NCBI GenBank assembly: GCA_900549155.1
Contig: URNF01000008.1
Span: 1-33,573 of the forward strand
Source of the DNA: an uncultured Oscillospiraceae bacterium
GTDB lineage: Bacteria; Bacillota; Clostridia; Oscillospirales; Acutalibacteraceae
Reading direction: 5' to 3'
DNA: 33,573 nt
The notes below the pieces were generated by a model, which had not been told where the DNA came from, did not search any database, and saw nothing but the letters and a program-made list of their open reading frames with translations. Shown one piece after another: positions 7,250-14,659 of this stretch. Position 1 is the first letter of the stretch; each line of letters opens with the position of its first letter. Made by a program: the position numbers and the translations under genes.

Positions 7250-8003
7250 GGCGGCGCAAGCCGCTGCGCAAGCCGCTGCGCTTGTGACCGCTCTCGCCGC
7301 CGCCGCAAAGCGGCAGGAGACACGGGAATCAATCGGCAGGCTGCAGGAAAAAACGCTGCACGCGACGCTCAAATTTTTTATTGATCCCGATGAGGGACAC
7401 CATGAGGTGCCGCTGCCCGAGGGGCCGGTTGCGGACATCTTCGACGGAGAGCGGGTCACGGAGATCCAAAACGGGAATTTCTCCGCGCTGCGCCCGAAGC
7501 TGGAAGTGCTGCTTGCGCGCTATCCTGTCACGGTGGTGCTTCCGCTGCCGCGTAAAAAGACGCTTGTCTGGATCGACCCCGCGACGGGAGAAAGCCTGCC
7601 GCCGCGCCGCTCCCCGAAAACGGGACGGCTCACCGACGCGCTCCCGCAGCTTATTTTCATCAAACAACAACTGTTCCGCGAGCATCTCACCCTGCGGGTG
7701 CAGCTGCTCGACATCACCGAATACCGCCTGCGGGATGGCTGGGGCGACGACGGCAGACGCGGCGCACACCGTGTCGACCGTGTGCCGACCGCCGTTTGCG
7801 ATGCGGCCGACCTGCGCACGCCCACCGACCTTCAGGCACTGCTGCCGCCGCTGCCGGAGACGTTCACGTCTGCAGAGCTTGGCAAGGCGCTGCGTTTAAC
7901 GGGACGTAAATTATCGGCAGCCATCAACATTTTGTATACCTTCCGCTGCATCGACCGCATCGGAAAGCAAAAAAACGCCTATCTCTATACGGTCAGTTCG
8001 TAA
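7233..8003 (+). CDS. Unnamed protein with possible CoiA-like nuclease core and C-terminal winged helix
   Basis: I do not know a name for this 256-residue protein, although its pattern feels like a conserved clostridial family. An Ala-rich start (1-30) is followed by a core in which D68 lies ten residues before E77-I-Q79 (ADIFDGERVTEIQNGNF), then YPVTVVLPLP and KTLVWIDPATGE. The order Asp, Glu-x-Gln, then hydrophobic strands ending in WID recalls the PD-(D/E)xK-type core of CoiA-like proteins; this is inference. A basic PPRRSPKTGR loop follows, then YRLRDGWGDD, and finally a winged-helix-like segment (about 208-256, FTSAELGKALRLTGRKLSAA). The start ATG 7233 has GAGG 6 bases upstream; longer starts at 7203 or 7227 are possible but have poorer sites. 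It overlaps the thioesterase end by 17 bases and its own last codons form part of the riboswitch before queT. Confidence 0.75.
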   Translation: MCGTSEAAQAAAQAAALVTALAAAAKRQETRESIGRLQEKTLHATLKFFIDPDEGHHEVPLPEGPVADIFDGERVTEIQNGNFSALRPKLEVLLARYPVTVVLPLPRKKTLVWIDPATGESLPPRRSPKTGRLTDALPQLIFIKQQLFREHLTLRVQLLDITEYRLRDGWGDDGRRGAHRVDRVPTAVCDAADLRTPTDLQALLPPLPETFTSAELGKALRLTGRKLSAAINILYTFRCIDRIGKQKNAYLYTVSS

Positions 8004-8050
8004 CCATCCTGACCGGACGCACAAAGTGTCCAAATCAAAACTACGGAAAG
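7991..8050 (+). promoter_or_regulatory. Probable preQ1 riboswitch (class III-like) controlling queT
   Basis: P1 is GGTCAG/CTGACC (7991-7996 with 8009-8014), enclosing a 12-base loop TTCGTAACCATC. A separate hairpin GGACGC/GTGTCC with loop ACAAA follows (8015-8031). After an A-rich tail AAATCAAAA (8032-8040), TACGGA (8042-8047) can pair with loop bases TTCGTA (7997-8002) to give a pseudoknot, and the same bases run into the ribosome binding site GGAAAG (8045-8050) of queT. A stem, a loop starting TTC, an A-rich strand and a pseudoknot hiding the ribosome binding site are the features of preQ1 aptamers. The inserted extra hairpin and the queT target fit class III, known mainly from Faecalibacterium-like Clostridia. 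The class assignment is inference. The element begins within the last codons of the upstream gene. Confidence 0.7.
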
Positions 8051-8060
8051 AAGTATCACG

Positions 8061-8582
8061 ATGAAAAAAACAGAAAAGGTCCGCTTTCTCACCGAAGCGG
8101 CGATGATCGCCGCCATCTACTGTGTGCTCACGGTCTGCCTGCCGTTCATGACGTTCGGGCAGGTGCAGTGCCGCATCGCCGAGGCGCTGACGGTGCTGCC
8201 CGTGTTCATGCCGTCGGCGGTGCCGGGGCTGTTTGTCGGCTGCGTGCTGTCGAACGCCATCGGACTGGCGATGGGCGCGAATGTGGCGGGGGCGCTGGAT
8301 ATTCTCGTCGGCGCGCTCGCGACGGGCGCGGCGGCGCTGCTCACCCGCAAATGGCGCAACGTGCGCTTGCGCGGACTGCCGATTTTGTCAACGCTGCCGC
8401 CCGTGCTGCTCAACGCCCTCGTGGTGGGGCTGGAGCTGACGGTCGCGCTCTATGGCTGGGATGCGCGCCTTTATGCCGTCAACGCTCTGGCGGTCGGCGC
8501 GGGCGAGCTGATTTCCGCGACCGGCGGCGGACTCATTTTATATATCGCTCTGAGGGGACGACTGAATGGAGAAAAAAGATAA
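8061..8582 (+). CDS. queT: QueT-family queuosine precursor transporter (ECF S component)
   Basis: QueT proteins are small membrane substrate-capture subunits of energy-coupling-factor transporters and are predicted to import queuosine precursors such as preQ1. The 173 residues are almost wholly hydrophobic with about five to six membrane spans. The N-terminal LTEAAMIAAIYCVLTVCLPF, the GQVQCRIAEALTVLPVF motif and the central GCVLSNAIG segment are characteristic. No ECF ATPase or T subunit is in the window, so it would use the shared ECF module. The riboswitch-like leader directly upstream supports the substrate assignment. The gene overlaps the next one by 17 bases. Confidence 0.88.
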   Translation: MKKTEKVRFLTEAAMIAAIYCVLTVCLPFMTFGQVQCRIAEALTVLPVFMPSAVPGLFVGCVLSNAIGLAMGANVAGALDILVGALATGAAALLTRKWRNVRLRGLPILSTLPPVLLNALVVGLELTVALYGWDARLYAVNALAVGAGELISATGGGLILYIALRGRLNGEKR

Positions 8583-9621
8583 AAAGAAGAAACTGCTTTG
8601 GAGTATTCTTTTTTTGCTCATCGCCGTGATGACGGTGTGGGCGCTGACCTCGCAGAACAAGGCGTTTTCTCTGCACTCCTTCGCGGCATATTGGCGCACG
8701 GCGAACAAGGGCTGGCTCGTGTGCGGTCTGCTTGCCGCTTTCGGGTTCATCGCCTTTGAGGGTGCGGCGCTGGCGGCGGCATGCCGCCCGTTCGGCAGAC
8801 GCATCCGCCCGACGCACGCCTATCTCTATGCTGCCGCAGACGTCTATTTTTCCGCGATCACGCCGTCCGCGACCGGCGGACAGCCCGCCAGCGCCTATTT
8901 CATGATGAAGGACGGCATGGCAGCGGGGGTGACGGCGGCGGTGCTGCTGGCAAACCTCATGATGTACACGCTGTCCATTGTCGTCATCGGCGTGATCATT
9001 TTCTTCGCGTTCCCCGGCGTTTTCCTGCACTATGGACTTGCGGGCAAGCTGCTCATCGTGTTCGGCTGCGCCGCGCAGCTGGTGATGGTGGTGTTTTTCG
9101 GACTGCTTCTGAAGGACGAAAAGCTTTTGAAACGCATTGCGGATTGGGGGCTGCATCTTCTGTGCCGCCTGCACATCCTGCGGCACGAGGAGCAAAAACG
9201 CGAAAAGCTGAATGCCGCCATGGACACCTACCGCGAGCAGCTTTTGTGTCTGCGCGGGCAGCGGAAAATGTTTTTCTTTGTGTTTTTGTTCAATTTTCTG
9301 CAGCGCGCTTCGTCCGTCTCGGTGACGTTTTTTGTCTATCTCGCGGGCGGCGGCACGTTTGCCGACGGGCTGCGGGTGTGGGCGACGCAGGGCTTTGCCG
9401 TGCTCGGCTCGAACAGCATTCCCATCCCCGGCGCCATGGGGGTGTCGGATTATCTGATGCTCGAAGGCTTCGGGATGATGATGCCGGCGGCTGAGGCTGC
9501 CAATCTGGAACTTTTGAGCCGCGGACTGTCTTTTTACCTCTGCATCACTGTCTGCGGCATTTCGGTGCTTTTGGGGTACTTATTACAAAAGAGGAGAAAC
9601 CATCATGCTGGGATTTTATGA
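8566..9621 (+). CDS. Flippase-like integral membrane protein (LPG synthase TM / YbhN family)
   Basis: The 351-residue polytopic membrane protein has about eight hydrophobic segments. It matches the transmembrane domain of lysylphosphatidylglycerol synthases and the stand-alone YbhN-like proteins, a family proposed to move lipids across the membrane. The diagnostic element is FSAITPSATGGQPASAYFMM, and near the C-terminus SNSIPIPGAMGVSDYLML. There is no soluble aminoacyl-transferase domain, so it is not itself an LPG synthase. The ATG has GAGGGG upstream inside the queT end. Its own end overlaps pssA by 17 bases, so it is very likely co-translated with phospholipid genes, which supports a lipid-related role (inference). 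Confidence 0.82.
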   Translation: MEKKDKKKKLLWSILFLLIAVMTVWALTSQNKAFSLHSFAAYWRTANKGWLVCGLLAAFGFIAFEGAALAAACRPFGRRIRPTHAYLYAAADVYFSAITPSATGGQPASAYFMMKDGMAAGVTAAVLLANLMMYTLSIVVIGVIIFFAFPGVFLHYGLAGKLLIVFGCAAQLVMVVFFGLLLKDEKLLKRIADWGLHLLCRLHILRHEEQKREKLNAAMDTYREQLLCLRGQRKMFFFVFLFNFLQRASSVSVTFFVYLAGGGTFADGLRVWATQGFAVLGSNSIPIPGAMGVSDYLMLEGFGMMMPAAEAANLELLSRGLSFYLCITVCGISVLLGYLLQKRRNHHAGIL

Positions 9622-10297
9622 TTATACGGTGCTGCTCACCTACCTGTCGCTGCTGTCTGCAGGGACGGGTATCGTGGTGTCACTCAGCGGCGGCGGGCAT
9701 CCGTTCATCGGCGTGTTTTTGCTGCTTTTCTGCGGCCTTTGCGACGCCTTTGACGGCAAGGTCGCGCGCACTAAAAAGGATCGCACCGAGATGGAGCGCA
9801 GCTACGGCATCCAGATCGACTCGCTGTCCGACCTTGTGGCGTTCGGCGTGCTGCCCGCCTGCATCGGCATCGCCATGATGCGCACCTCGCCGCTGATGAA
9901 AATGCTGCGCCACCGCTGCTCCGAGCGGATCGGCGTGCTGCTGGTCGGCGTGTTCGGCGCGGTCATGGTGCTGTATATCCTGGCGGCGATGATCCGCCTT
10001 GCCTATTTCAACGTGACCGAGGAGGAGCGCCAGCGCACCGAGGGCGGTGTGCGGCAATACTACACGGGACTGCCCGTGACCTCGGCATCGCTCATTTTCC
10101 CGCTGGTGCTGCTTTTGCAGTATATCACGCCCGTGGACGTCACCCCGGCATATTTCGTCACGGCGCTGCTCACCGGCTTTGCCTTTTTGTCCCGCATTCA
10201 GATCCGCAAGCCGACGCTCAAGGGCATCCTCATCATGATCGGTATCGGCGTCGTGGAATTCATTTTGGTATTTTTGGGTGAGCTTTTCACCCGCTGA
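9605..10297 (+). CDS. pssA: CDP-diacylglycerol--serine O-phosphatidyltransferase
   Basis: It transfers the phosphatidyl group from CDP-diacylglycerol to serine, giving phosphatidylserine, in the membrane. The 230 residues contain the CDP-alcohol phosphotransferase motif with all acidic residues: D47, D50-G51, A54-R55, then G68, D72 and D76. The spacer between R55 and G68 is 12 residues, longer than the common 8-9. About six membrane spans follow the usual pattern. AGAGGAG lies before the ATG, inside the end of the flippase-like gene. The next gene is the decarboxylase for its product, so the pair makes phosphatidylethanolamine. Confidence 0.93.
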   Translation: MLGFYDYTVLLTYLSLLSAGTGIVVSLSGGGHPFIGVFLLLFCGLCDAFDGKVARTKKDRTEMERSYGIQIDSLSDLVAFGVLPACIGIAMMRTSPLMKMLRHRCSERIGVLLVGVFGAVMVLYILAAMIRLAYFNVTEEERQRTEGGVRQYYTGLPVTSASLIFPLVLLLQYITPVDVTPAYFVTALLTGFAFLSRIQIRKPTLKGILIMIGIGVVEFILVFLGELFTR

Positions 10298-10308
10298 CGG
10301 AGAAAACG

Positions 10309-11139
10309 ATGGCAAACGAACGGATGCTGCATTTCTTATATCACACCGCCGCAGGGCGGATACTGTTGCGACCGCTGTGCAGCCGCGGGGTGTCCCGCCT
10401 TTGCGGCGCTTTTTTGAACACGCGGCTGTCAAAACCTCTCGTCGCGCCCTTTCTCAGAAAGAACGGCATTGACGTTGCCGATTTCGAGGGCGCGCCGTTT
10501 GCAAATTTCAACGCCTGCTTTTCGCGGAAAATACGGGACGGGCTGCGCCCGATCGCGCCGCTGCCCGCATTCATCGCGCCGTGCGACGCACTGCTGTCGG
10601 CTTATCGCATCGCGGGCGACACCGTCATTCCCGTGAAGCAAAGCCGTTTCACGGTGTCCGCGCTGCTCGGAAACGACCCCGTCGCCGCGCGGTATGCGGA
10701 CGGCGTGTGCCTGGTGTTTCGCCTGTGCGTGCAGCACTATCACCGCTATCACTATGTGGACGATGCAAAAAAGGGCGAAAATGTTTTCATCAAAGGAAAG
10801 CTCCACACGGTGCGCCCCATCGCTTTGCGCGAGGTGCCCGTGTTTGTCGAAAACTGTCGGGAATATACCGTGATGGACACCGCGCACTGCGGCACGGTGA
10901 CGCAGGTCGAGGTCGGCGCGCTGCTGGTCGGGAAGATCTGTAACCGCGACGGCGCGGGGGACGTAAAGCGCGGCGCGGAAAAGGGCATGTTCCTCTATGG
11001 CGGGAGCACGGTCATTCTGCTGTTGGAAAAAGGGCGCGCGCGGCTGCCCGAGACGCTCTTTGCCGCCACCGCCGACGGAAAGGAAACGCCGGTGCGCCTC
11101 GGCGAGGCGATCGGGGAAATTGAGGGAGAAGCGACATGA
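10309..11139 (+). CDS. psd: Phosphatidylserine decarboxylase proenzyme
   Basis: This pyruvoyl enzyme converts phosphatidylserine to phosphatidylethanolamine. The 276-residue proenzyme carries the self-cleavage motif as GGST at 231-234, so cutting between G232 and S233 would give a large beta chain and a short alpha chain with an N-terminal pyruvoyl group. Most family members have LGST; the first residue here is Gly. The APCDALLSAYRI segment holds the catalytic Asp region and QHYHRYHY the catalytic His. It follows pssA after 11 bases and overlaps by 4 bases (ATGA) the damaged leader that follows it. The length is normal for the short bacterial type. Confidence 0.92.
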   Translation: MANERMLHFLYHTAAGRILLRPLCSRGVSRLCGAFLNTRLSKPLVAPFLRKNGIDVADFEGAPFANFNACFSRKIRDGLRPIAPLPAFIAPCDALLSAYRIAGDTVIPVKQSRFTVSALLGNDPVAARYADGVCLVFRLCVQHYHRYHYVDDAKKGENVFIKGKLHTVRPIALREVPVFVENCREYTVMDTAHCGTVTQVEVGALLVGKICNRDGAGDVKRGAEKGMFLYGGSTVILLLEKGRARLPETLFAATADGKETPVRLGEAIGEIEGEAT

Positions 11140-11262
11140 AACGGTGTCTTTGTGCGCTGATGCTGCTCGTGCTGCTGCCCCTTGCCGCCCCCGACCGCGG
11201 CGCCCTCTGCGGCGATCACCGCATATGTCGATGCACAGGAAACAGAGGAGGAAAGCATATGA
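11136..11262 (+). pseudogene. Duplicated, frameshifted lipoprotein leader before the SGNH gene
   Basis: ATG 11136 (ribosome binding site GAGGGAG) opens MKRCLCALMLLVLLPLAA, nearly the same in protein and DNA as the leader of the next gene (MKRYLCVLVLLALLPLAAC). After a CCCCC run (11188-11192) the frame becomes Arg/Cys-rich and runs into the next gene without a stop. In the +1 frame from that point, the sequence reads TAAPSAAITAYVDAQETEEE and ends at a TGA (11260-11262) that overlaps the next ATG. That frame looks more coding-like, which suggests a one-base change in the C run of a short secreted-peptide or lipoprotein gene. Alternatively the next gene is simply translated from 11136 with a doubled leader. 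The lipobox cysteine is lost in this copy. Confidence 0.55.
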
Positions 11263-12212
11263 AACGGTATCTCTGCGTGCTGGTGCTGCTTGCACTGCTG
11301 CCCCTTGCCGCCTGCGGACAGGCGGCGACACCGCCGCTGTCGGCGGGGGAAACGACCGCGCCTGCCGCCGTGACGGAAACGGAAACGACGGCGGAGAGCC
11401 AAAAGGGAAAAACCGCAGAAACGACAAAGTCGCGCAGAACGTCGAAGGAGCGGACGGCGGTTCCGCCGCTCACGACCGCCGCGACGACGACCAAAACGCG
11501 CCGTTCGGTCACGACAAGGCGCACCAAGAGCACAAAGGGCGAGACGGAGTCGACCTATCGCTATCTCACCAGCGCCCGCGCGGCAAAGCCGACGCAGAAA
11601 AGGACGTTTGACGGGACGGTGAAGGTCGCCTGTGTCGGCGACAGCATCACGAAAAACGGCTATTGGGAGAATAATCTTCAAGGTGCGCTGTCGAAAAAAT
11701 ATACCGTCGAGGGCTTCGGCGTCAACGGCGCGACCGCGCTGTATTTCGGCATGGACAACGGCGATTTCAAGGCATATGTCGATCAGCCGGAATACAAAAA
11801 GAGCCTCTCTGCGGATGCGGACATCGTGGTGATCATGCTCGGCACGAACGACTCGAAGCTCTATAACTGGGCGGGCGACATGCAAAATCCCGGACAGTTC
11901 ATCATCGACACCACCGATCTTGTCCGCGCCTATCAGCAGTCGGCAAGCGCGCCGACGGTGTTTCTGGCGCTGCCGCCGACGGTGTATCAGCCCTTTGCGG
12001 GCATCACCAACGAGGTGATCGAAAGCGGCATCATCCCCGCGCTGCGGCAGGTGGCAAAGGACACGGGCGCCGTTCTCATCGACACCCACACGGCGACAAA
12101 GAACGCCGCGGAGCATTTTGCCGACGGCGTCCATCCGTCGGACGCACAGGGCAAAAAGCTCATCGCCGATGCGGTCGCCGCGGCGATCGCGGCACACGTC
12201 GGGACGAAATAG
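11259..12212 (+). CDS. SGNH/GDSL-hydrolase lipoprotein
   Basis: This is a probable esterase or acetylhydrolase anchored at the outer face of the membrane; the substrate is unknown and could be wall or polysaccharide acetyl groups. In 317 residues there is a lipoprotein signal with lipobox LPLAAC (Cys19), a Thr/Ala/Lys-rich linker (about 25-115), and an SGNH domain with block I VACVGDSITKNG, block III IVVIMLGTNDSK and block V DGVHPSDAQGKKL giving the catalytic Asp-His. I chose ATG 11259 because AGAGGAGG lies 7 bases upstream and the lipobox follows correctly. The in-frame ATG 11136 would add 41 residues including a second leader. It is the last gene of the lipid operon. Confidence 0.85.
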   Translation: MKRYLCVLVLLALLPLAACGQAATPPLSAGETTAPAAVTETETTAESQKGKTAETTKSRRTSKERTAVPPLTTAATTTKTRRSVTTRRTKSTKGETESTYRYLTSARAAKPTQKRTFDGTVKVACVGDSITKNGYWENNLQGALSKKYTVEGFGVNGATALYFGMDNGDFKAYVDQPEYKKSLSADADIVVIMLGTNDSKLYNWAGDMQNPGQFIIDTTDLVRAYQQSASAPTVFLALPPTVYQPFAGITNEVIESGIIPALRQVAKDTGAVLIDTHTATKNAAEHFADGVHPSDAQGKKLIADAVAAAIAAHVGTK

Positions 12213-12221
12213 AAAAAGTTG

Positions 12222-12250
12222 TTGACAACGCTTGCAGGGTGTGTTAAAAT
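12222..12250 (+). promoter_or_regulatory. Strong promoter of rplU-prp-rpmA
   Basis: Consensus -35 TTGACA (12222-12227), 17-base spacer and -10 TAAAAT (12245-12250), ten bases after the stop of the previous gene. This suits a highly expressed ribosomal-protein operon. Confidence 0.9.
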
Positions 12251-12256
12251 GTGGGA

Positions 12257-12333
12257 TGCCGCATGTTGTGGGTTTTTGAAGTGAGATGCTCTCCACCCGC
12301 CGCAGCGAGTCTGAAGAAAAGGCAGGTACGCCT
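12257..12333 (+). promoter_or_regulatory. Candidate L21 ribosomal-protein leader
   Basis: About 75 transcribed bases lie between the promoter and the rplU start. They contain possible pairings TGCC (12257-12260) with GGCA (12321-12324, at the ribosome binding site) and GTGGGT with ACCCGC in the middle. Firmicute rplU genes commonly carry an L21 leader that binds L21 for autogenous control; position and size fit. I could not align it to the consensus, so this rests mainly on context. Confidence 0.45.
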
Positions 12334-12681
12334 ATGTACGCAATTATCGAAACCGGCGGCAAGCAGTATAAGGTGGCAAACGGCGACGTTGTGTTCATCG
12401 AAAAGCTGGATGTCGCGCCCGAAGAGACCGTCACTTTTGACAAGGTCATCGCTTTCCACGACGGAAAGGCGCTGAAGATCGGCACGCCCTGTGTGAAAAA
12501 CGCAGTCGTGACGGCGCACGTTCTGAAGAACGGCAAGGGCAAGAAGATCAACATTTTCACCTATAAGCCGAAGAAAGGCAGCAGCCGCAAAATGGGTCAC
12601 CGTCAGCCCTACACCAAGGTGCAGATCGACACAATGGAGATCGTGAAACCGGTGAAGGCAGCCGAACCGGCGGCGGAATAA
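12334..12681 (+). CDS. rplU: 50S ribosomal protein L21
   Basis: L21 binds 23S rRNA in the large subunit. The real start is ATG 12334 (MYAIIETGGKQYKV, the universal N-terminus), giving 115 residues; the frame is open upstream to 12286, but that part lies in the leader. The conserved C-terminal signature is present as YKPKKGSSRKMGHRQPYTKV. It is followed by a slightly long acidic/Ala tail (AAEPAAE). It heads the standard Firmicute operon rplU-prp-rpmA, with prp starting 4 bases after the stop. Confidence 0.97.
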   Translation: MYAIIETGGKQYKVANGDVVFIEKLDVAPEETVTFDKVIAFHDGKALKIGTPCVKNAVVTAHVLKNGKGKKINIFTYKPKKGSSRKMGHRQPYTKVQIDTMEIVKPVKAAEPAAE

Positions 12682-12685
12682 CGGG

Positions 12686-13000
12686 ATGATACGGGCGGTT
12701 TTCCGCTATGCGGGAGAGGCTCCGCGGGGATTTTCCCTTTGCGGGCACGCAGGCGCCGGTGTCGCGGGCGAGGATATCGTCTGCGCGGCGGTCTCCTCCG
12801 CGGCATATATGACGGCAAACACCGTGACCGACGTTGTCGGCGCGAAAGCGGCGATCGACGAGGGCGACGGGCGGCTGTCCCTTGCGGTGGAAGAGGAAAA
12901 CGCGGGTATCAAAACGGTTATAGACGGCTTTTTCCTGCACATGAAAGCGCTGCAGGAGCAGTATCCCGAACGGATACAGGTATTGAAAACGGAGGTGTAG
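12686..13000 (+). CDS. prp: Ribosomal-processing cysteine protease Prp
   Basis: Prp removes the N-terminal extension of ribosomal protein L27, a step essential for ribosome function in Firmicutes. The 104-residue protein has the catalytic His in LCGHAGAG and the catalytic Cys in GEDIVCAAVSSAAYMT. Its size and its position between rplU and rpmA are as in Bacillus and Staphylococcus. Its substrate is encoded 2 bases downstream and carries the matching extension. No separate ribosome binding site is obvious, suggesting coupling to rplU. Confidence 0.95.
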   Translation: MIRAVFRYAGEAPRGFSLCGHAGAGVAGEDIVCAAVSSAAYMTANTVTDVVGAKAAIDEGDGRLSLAVEEENAGIKTVIDGFFLHMKALQEQYPERIQVLKTEV

Positions 13001-13002
13001 TT

Positions 13003-13287
13003 ATGTTAAAGGTCAACATTCAGTTGTTTGCGCATAAAAAAGGTATGGGCTCGACCAAGAACGGTCGTGATTCCGAGTCCAAGCGTCTCGGCGTGAAGCG
13101 CGCCGACGGACAGGAAGTGCTCGCGGGCAACATTCTGGTGCGCCAGCGCGGCACCCATATCCATCCCGGCAACAACGTGGGCATCGGCTCGGACGATACG
13201 CTGTTTGCGACCATCGACGGTGTCGTGCGCTTTGAGCGCGTCGGCAAGGACCGCAAGCGTGTCAGCGTGTACGCTGTGGAGCAGTAA
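13003..13287 (+). CDS. rpmA: 50S ribosomal protein L27 with cleavable N-terminal extension
   Basis: L27 reaches the peptidyl-transferase centre with its N-terminus. The 94-residue precursor starts MLKVNIQLFAHKKGMGSTKN; in Firmicutes Prp cuts after the LFA-type motif to expose the functional terminus beginning with HKKG. The core GRDSESKRLGVKRADGQ and RQRGTHIHPGNNVGIG is standard. GGAGGTG overlaps the prp stop region. A terminator follows. Confidence 0.97.
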   Translation: MLKVNIQLFAHKKGMGSTKNGRDSESKRLGVKRADGQEVLAGNILVRQRGTHIHPGNNVGIGSDDTLFATIDGVVRFERVGKDRKRVSVYAVEQ

Positions 13288-13300
13288 GTTTCTGCAAACA

Positions 13301-13332
13301 AAAGGGCTGTCGCAATTGCGGCAGCCTTTTTT
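13301..13332 (+). terminator. Terminator of rplU-prp-rpmA
   Basis: GGCTGTCGC/GCGGCAGCC (one G-T pair, loop AATT) followed by six T. It has nearly the same stem as the terminator after acpP at 15838-15870, so this stem is a recurrent design in the genome. Confidence 0.9.
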
Positions 13333-13377
13333 GGAATGCGAAAACGGGCATACTCAAAACGAGAGGAAGTGCAACGT

Positions 13378-14649
13378 ATGTTTGTCGACAAGGCAGTGAT
13401 CACCGTGAAAGCGGGGGACGGCGGCAACGGCGCCGTGTCGTTTCACCGCGAGAAATATGTCGCGGCGGGCGGTCCCGACGGCGGCGACGGCGGGCGCGGC
13501 GGCAATATCGTGTTCAAGGTGGACACGGGGCTGAACACGCTGGCGGATTTCCGCTATAAACGCAAATACACCGCCCCTGCGGGACAGACGGGCGGCGCGA
13601 AGCGCTGCTTCGGAAAAGCGGGCGAGGATCTTATTATCACCGTGCCCGAGGGGACGCTCATTTTTGACGACGAAACGGGCAGACTGATGGCGGACATGAC
13701 GGCGGACAAGCCGTTTATCGCCGCAAGGGGCGGCAGAGGCGGCTGGGGCAACGCCCATTTCGCCACCCCCACCCGCCAGGTGCCGCGCTTTGCCAAGCCC
13801 GGCACACCGGGAGAAAACTATACGCTGCGGCTGGAGCTGAAGCTGCTTGCCGATGTGGGGCTGGTCGGTTTTCCGAACGTCGGCAAATCGTCGCTCATTT
13901 CTGCGGTGAGCGAAGCAAAGCCGCAGGTCGCCAACTATCATTTCACCACCATCACGCCGGTGCTCGGCGTGGTGCGCGTTGCCGAGCGGCAGTCGTTCGT
14001 GATGGCGGACATCCCCGGCATCATCGAGGGTGCCGCCGAGGGCGTCGGACTCGGGCACGACTTTTTGCGGCACATCGAGCGCTGCCGCGTGCTGGTGCAC
14101 GTCGTGGACATCGCGGGCAGCGAGGGGCGCGACCCGCTTGCCGACTTTGACAAGATCAATCATGAGCTTGCCGCCTTTGACAGCGCGCTTGCATCCCGCC
14201 CCATGATCGTGGCGGGCAACAAGTGCGACCTGGCGACCGAGGAGCAGCAGGCGGCGTTTGCCGCCGCGATGAAAGAGCGCGGCTTTGCCTATTTCCCCAT
14301 CATGGCGCCCATCGCGCACGGCACGGACGCGCTCATCAAGCACCTTGCCGCCATGCTGCAGACGCTGCCGCCGCCGACGCGGTTCGAGCCGGAGGCGGAA
14401 ACGCTGCCCGACGCGGAGACGCTGCGCGACCGCAGCGTGCAGATCCGGCAGGAGGACGGCGTGTTCTTCGTGGAAGCGCCGTGGCTGCTCCGCCTGATGC
14501 GCGGCATCAACTTTGACGACAGCGAGTCGCTGCAATATTTCGAAAAGGTGCTCAGAAGTGCGGGCGTCATCGACGCGCTGACCGCCGCGGGCGTCGCCGA
14601 GGGCGACACCGTGTGCATCTATGATTTCGAGTTCGAATTTGTCTGTTGA
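13378..14649 (+). CDS. obg: Obg-family GTPase
   Basis: Obg is a GTPase associated with the large ribosomal subunit and stress control. The 423-residue protein has the glycine-rich Obg fold (about 1-158, rich in GGxGG as in DGGDGGRGGNIVFK), the G domain with G1 GFPNVGKS (164-171), switch I FTTITP, G3 DIPG (211-214) and GNKCD, and a C-terminal OCT domain (from about 345). The frame is open back to 13336, but MFVDKAVITVKAGDGGNG is the family N-terminus and ATG 13378 has GAGAGGAAG upstream. The location downstream of rpmA is conserved across bacteria. Confidence 0.97.
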   Translation: MFVDKAVITVKAGDGGNGAVSFHREKYVAAGGPDGGDGGRGGNIVFKVDTGLNTLADFRYKRKYTAPAGQTGGAKRCFGKAGEDLIITVPEGTLIFDDETGRLMADMTADKPFIAARGGRGGWGNAHFATPTRQVPRFAKPGTPGENYTLRLELKLLADVGLVGFPNVGKSSLISAVSEAKPQVANYHFTTITPVLGVVRVAERQSFVMADIPGIIEGAAEGVGLGHDFLRHIERCRVLVHVVDIAGSEGRDPLADFDKINHELAAFDSALASRPMIVAGNKCDLATEEQQAAFAAAMKERGFAYFPIMAPIAHGTDALIKHLAAMLQTLPPPTRFEPEAETLPDAETLRDRSVQIRQEDGVFFVEAPWLLRLMRGINFDDSESLQYFEKVLRSAGVIDALTAAGVAEGDTVCIYDFEFEFVC

Positions 14650-14659
14650 GGTGAGCGGG

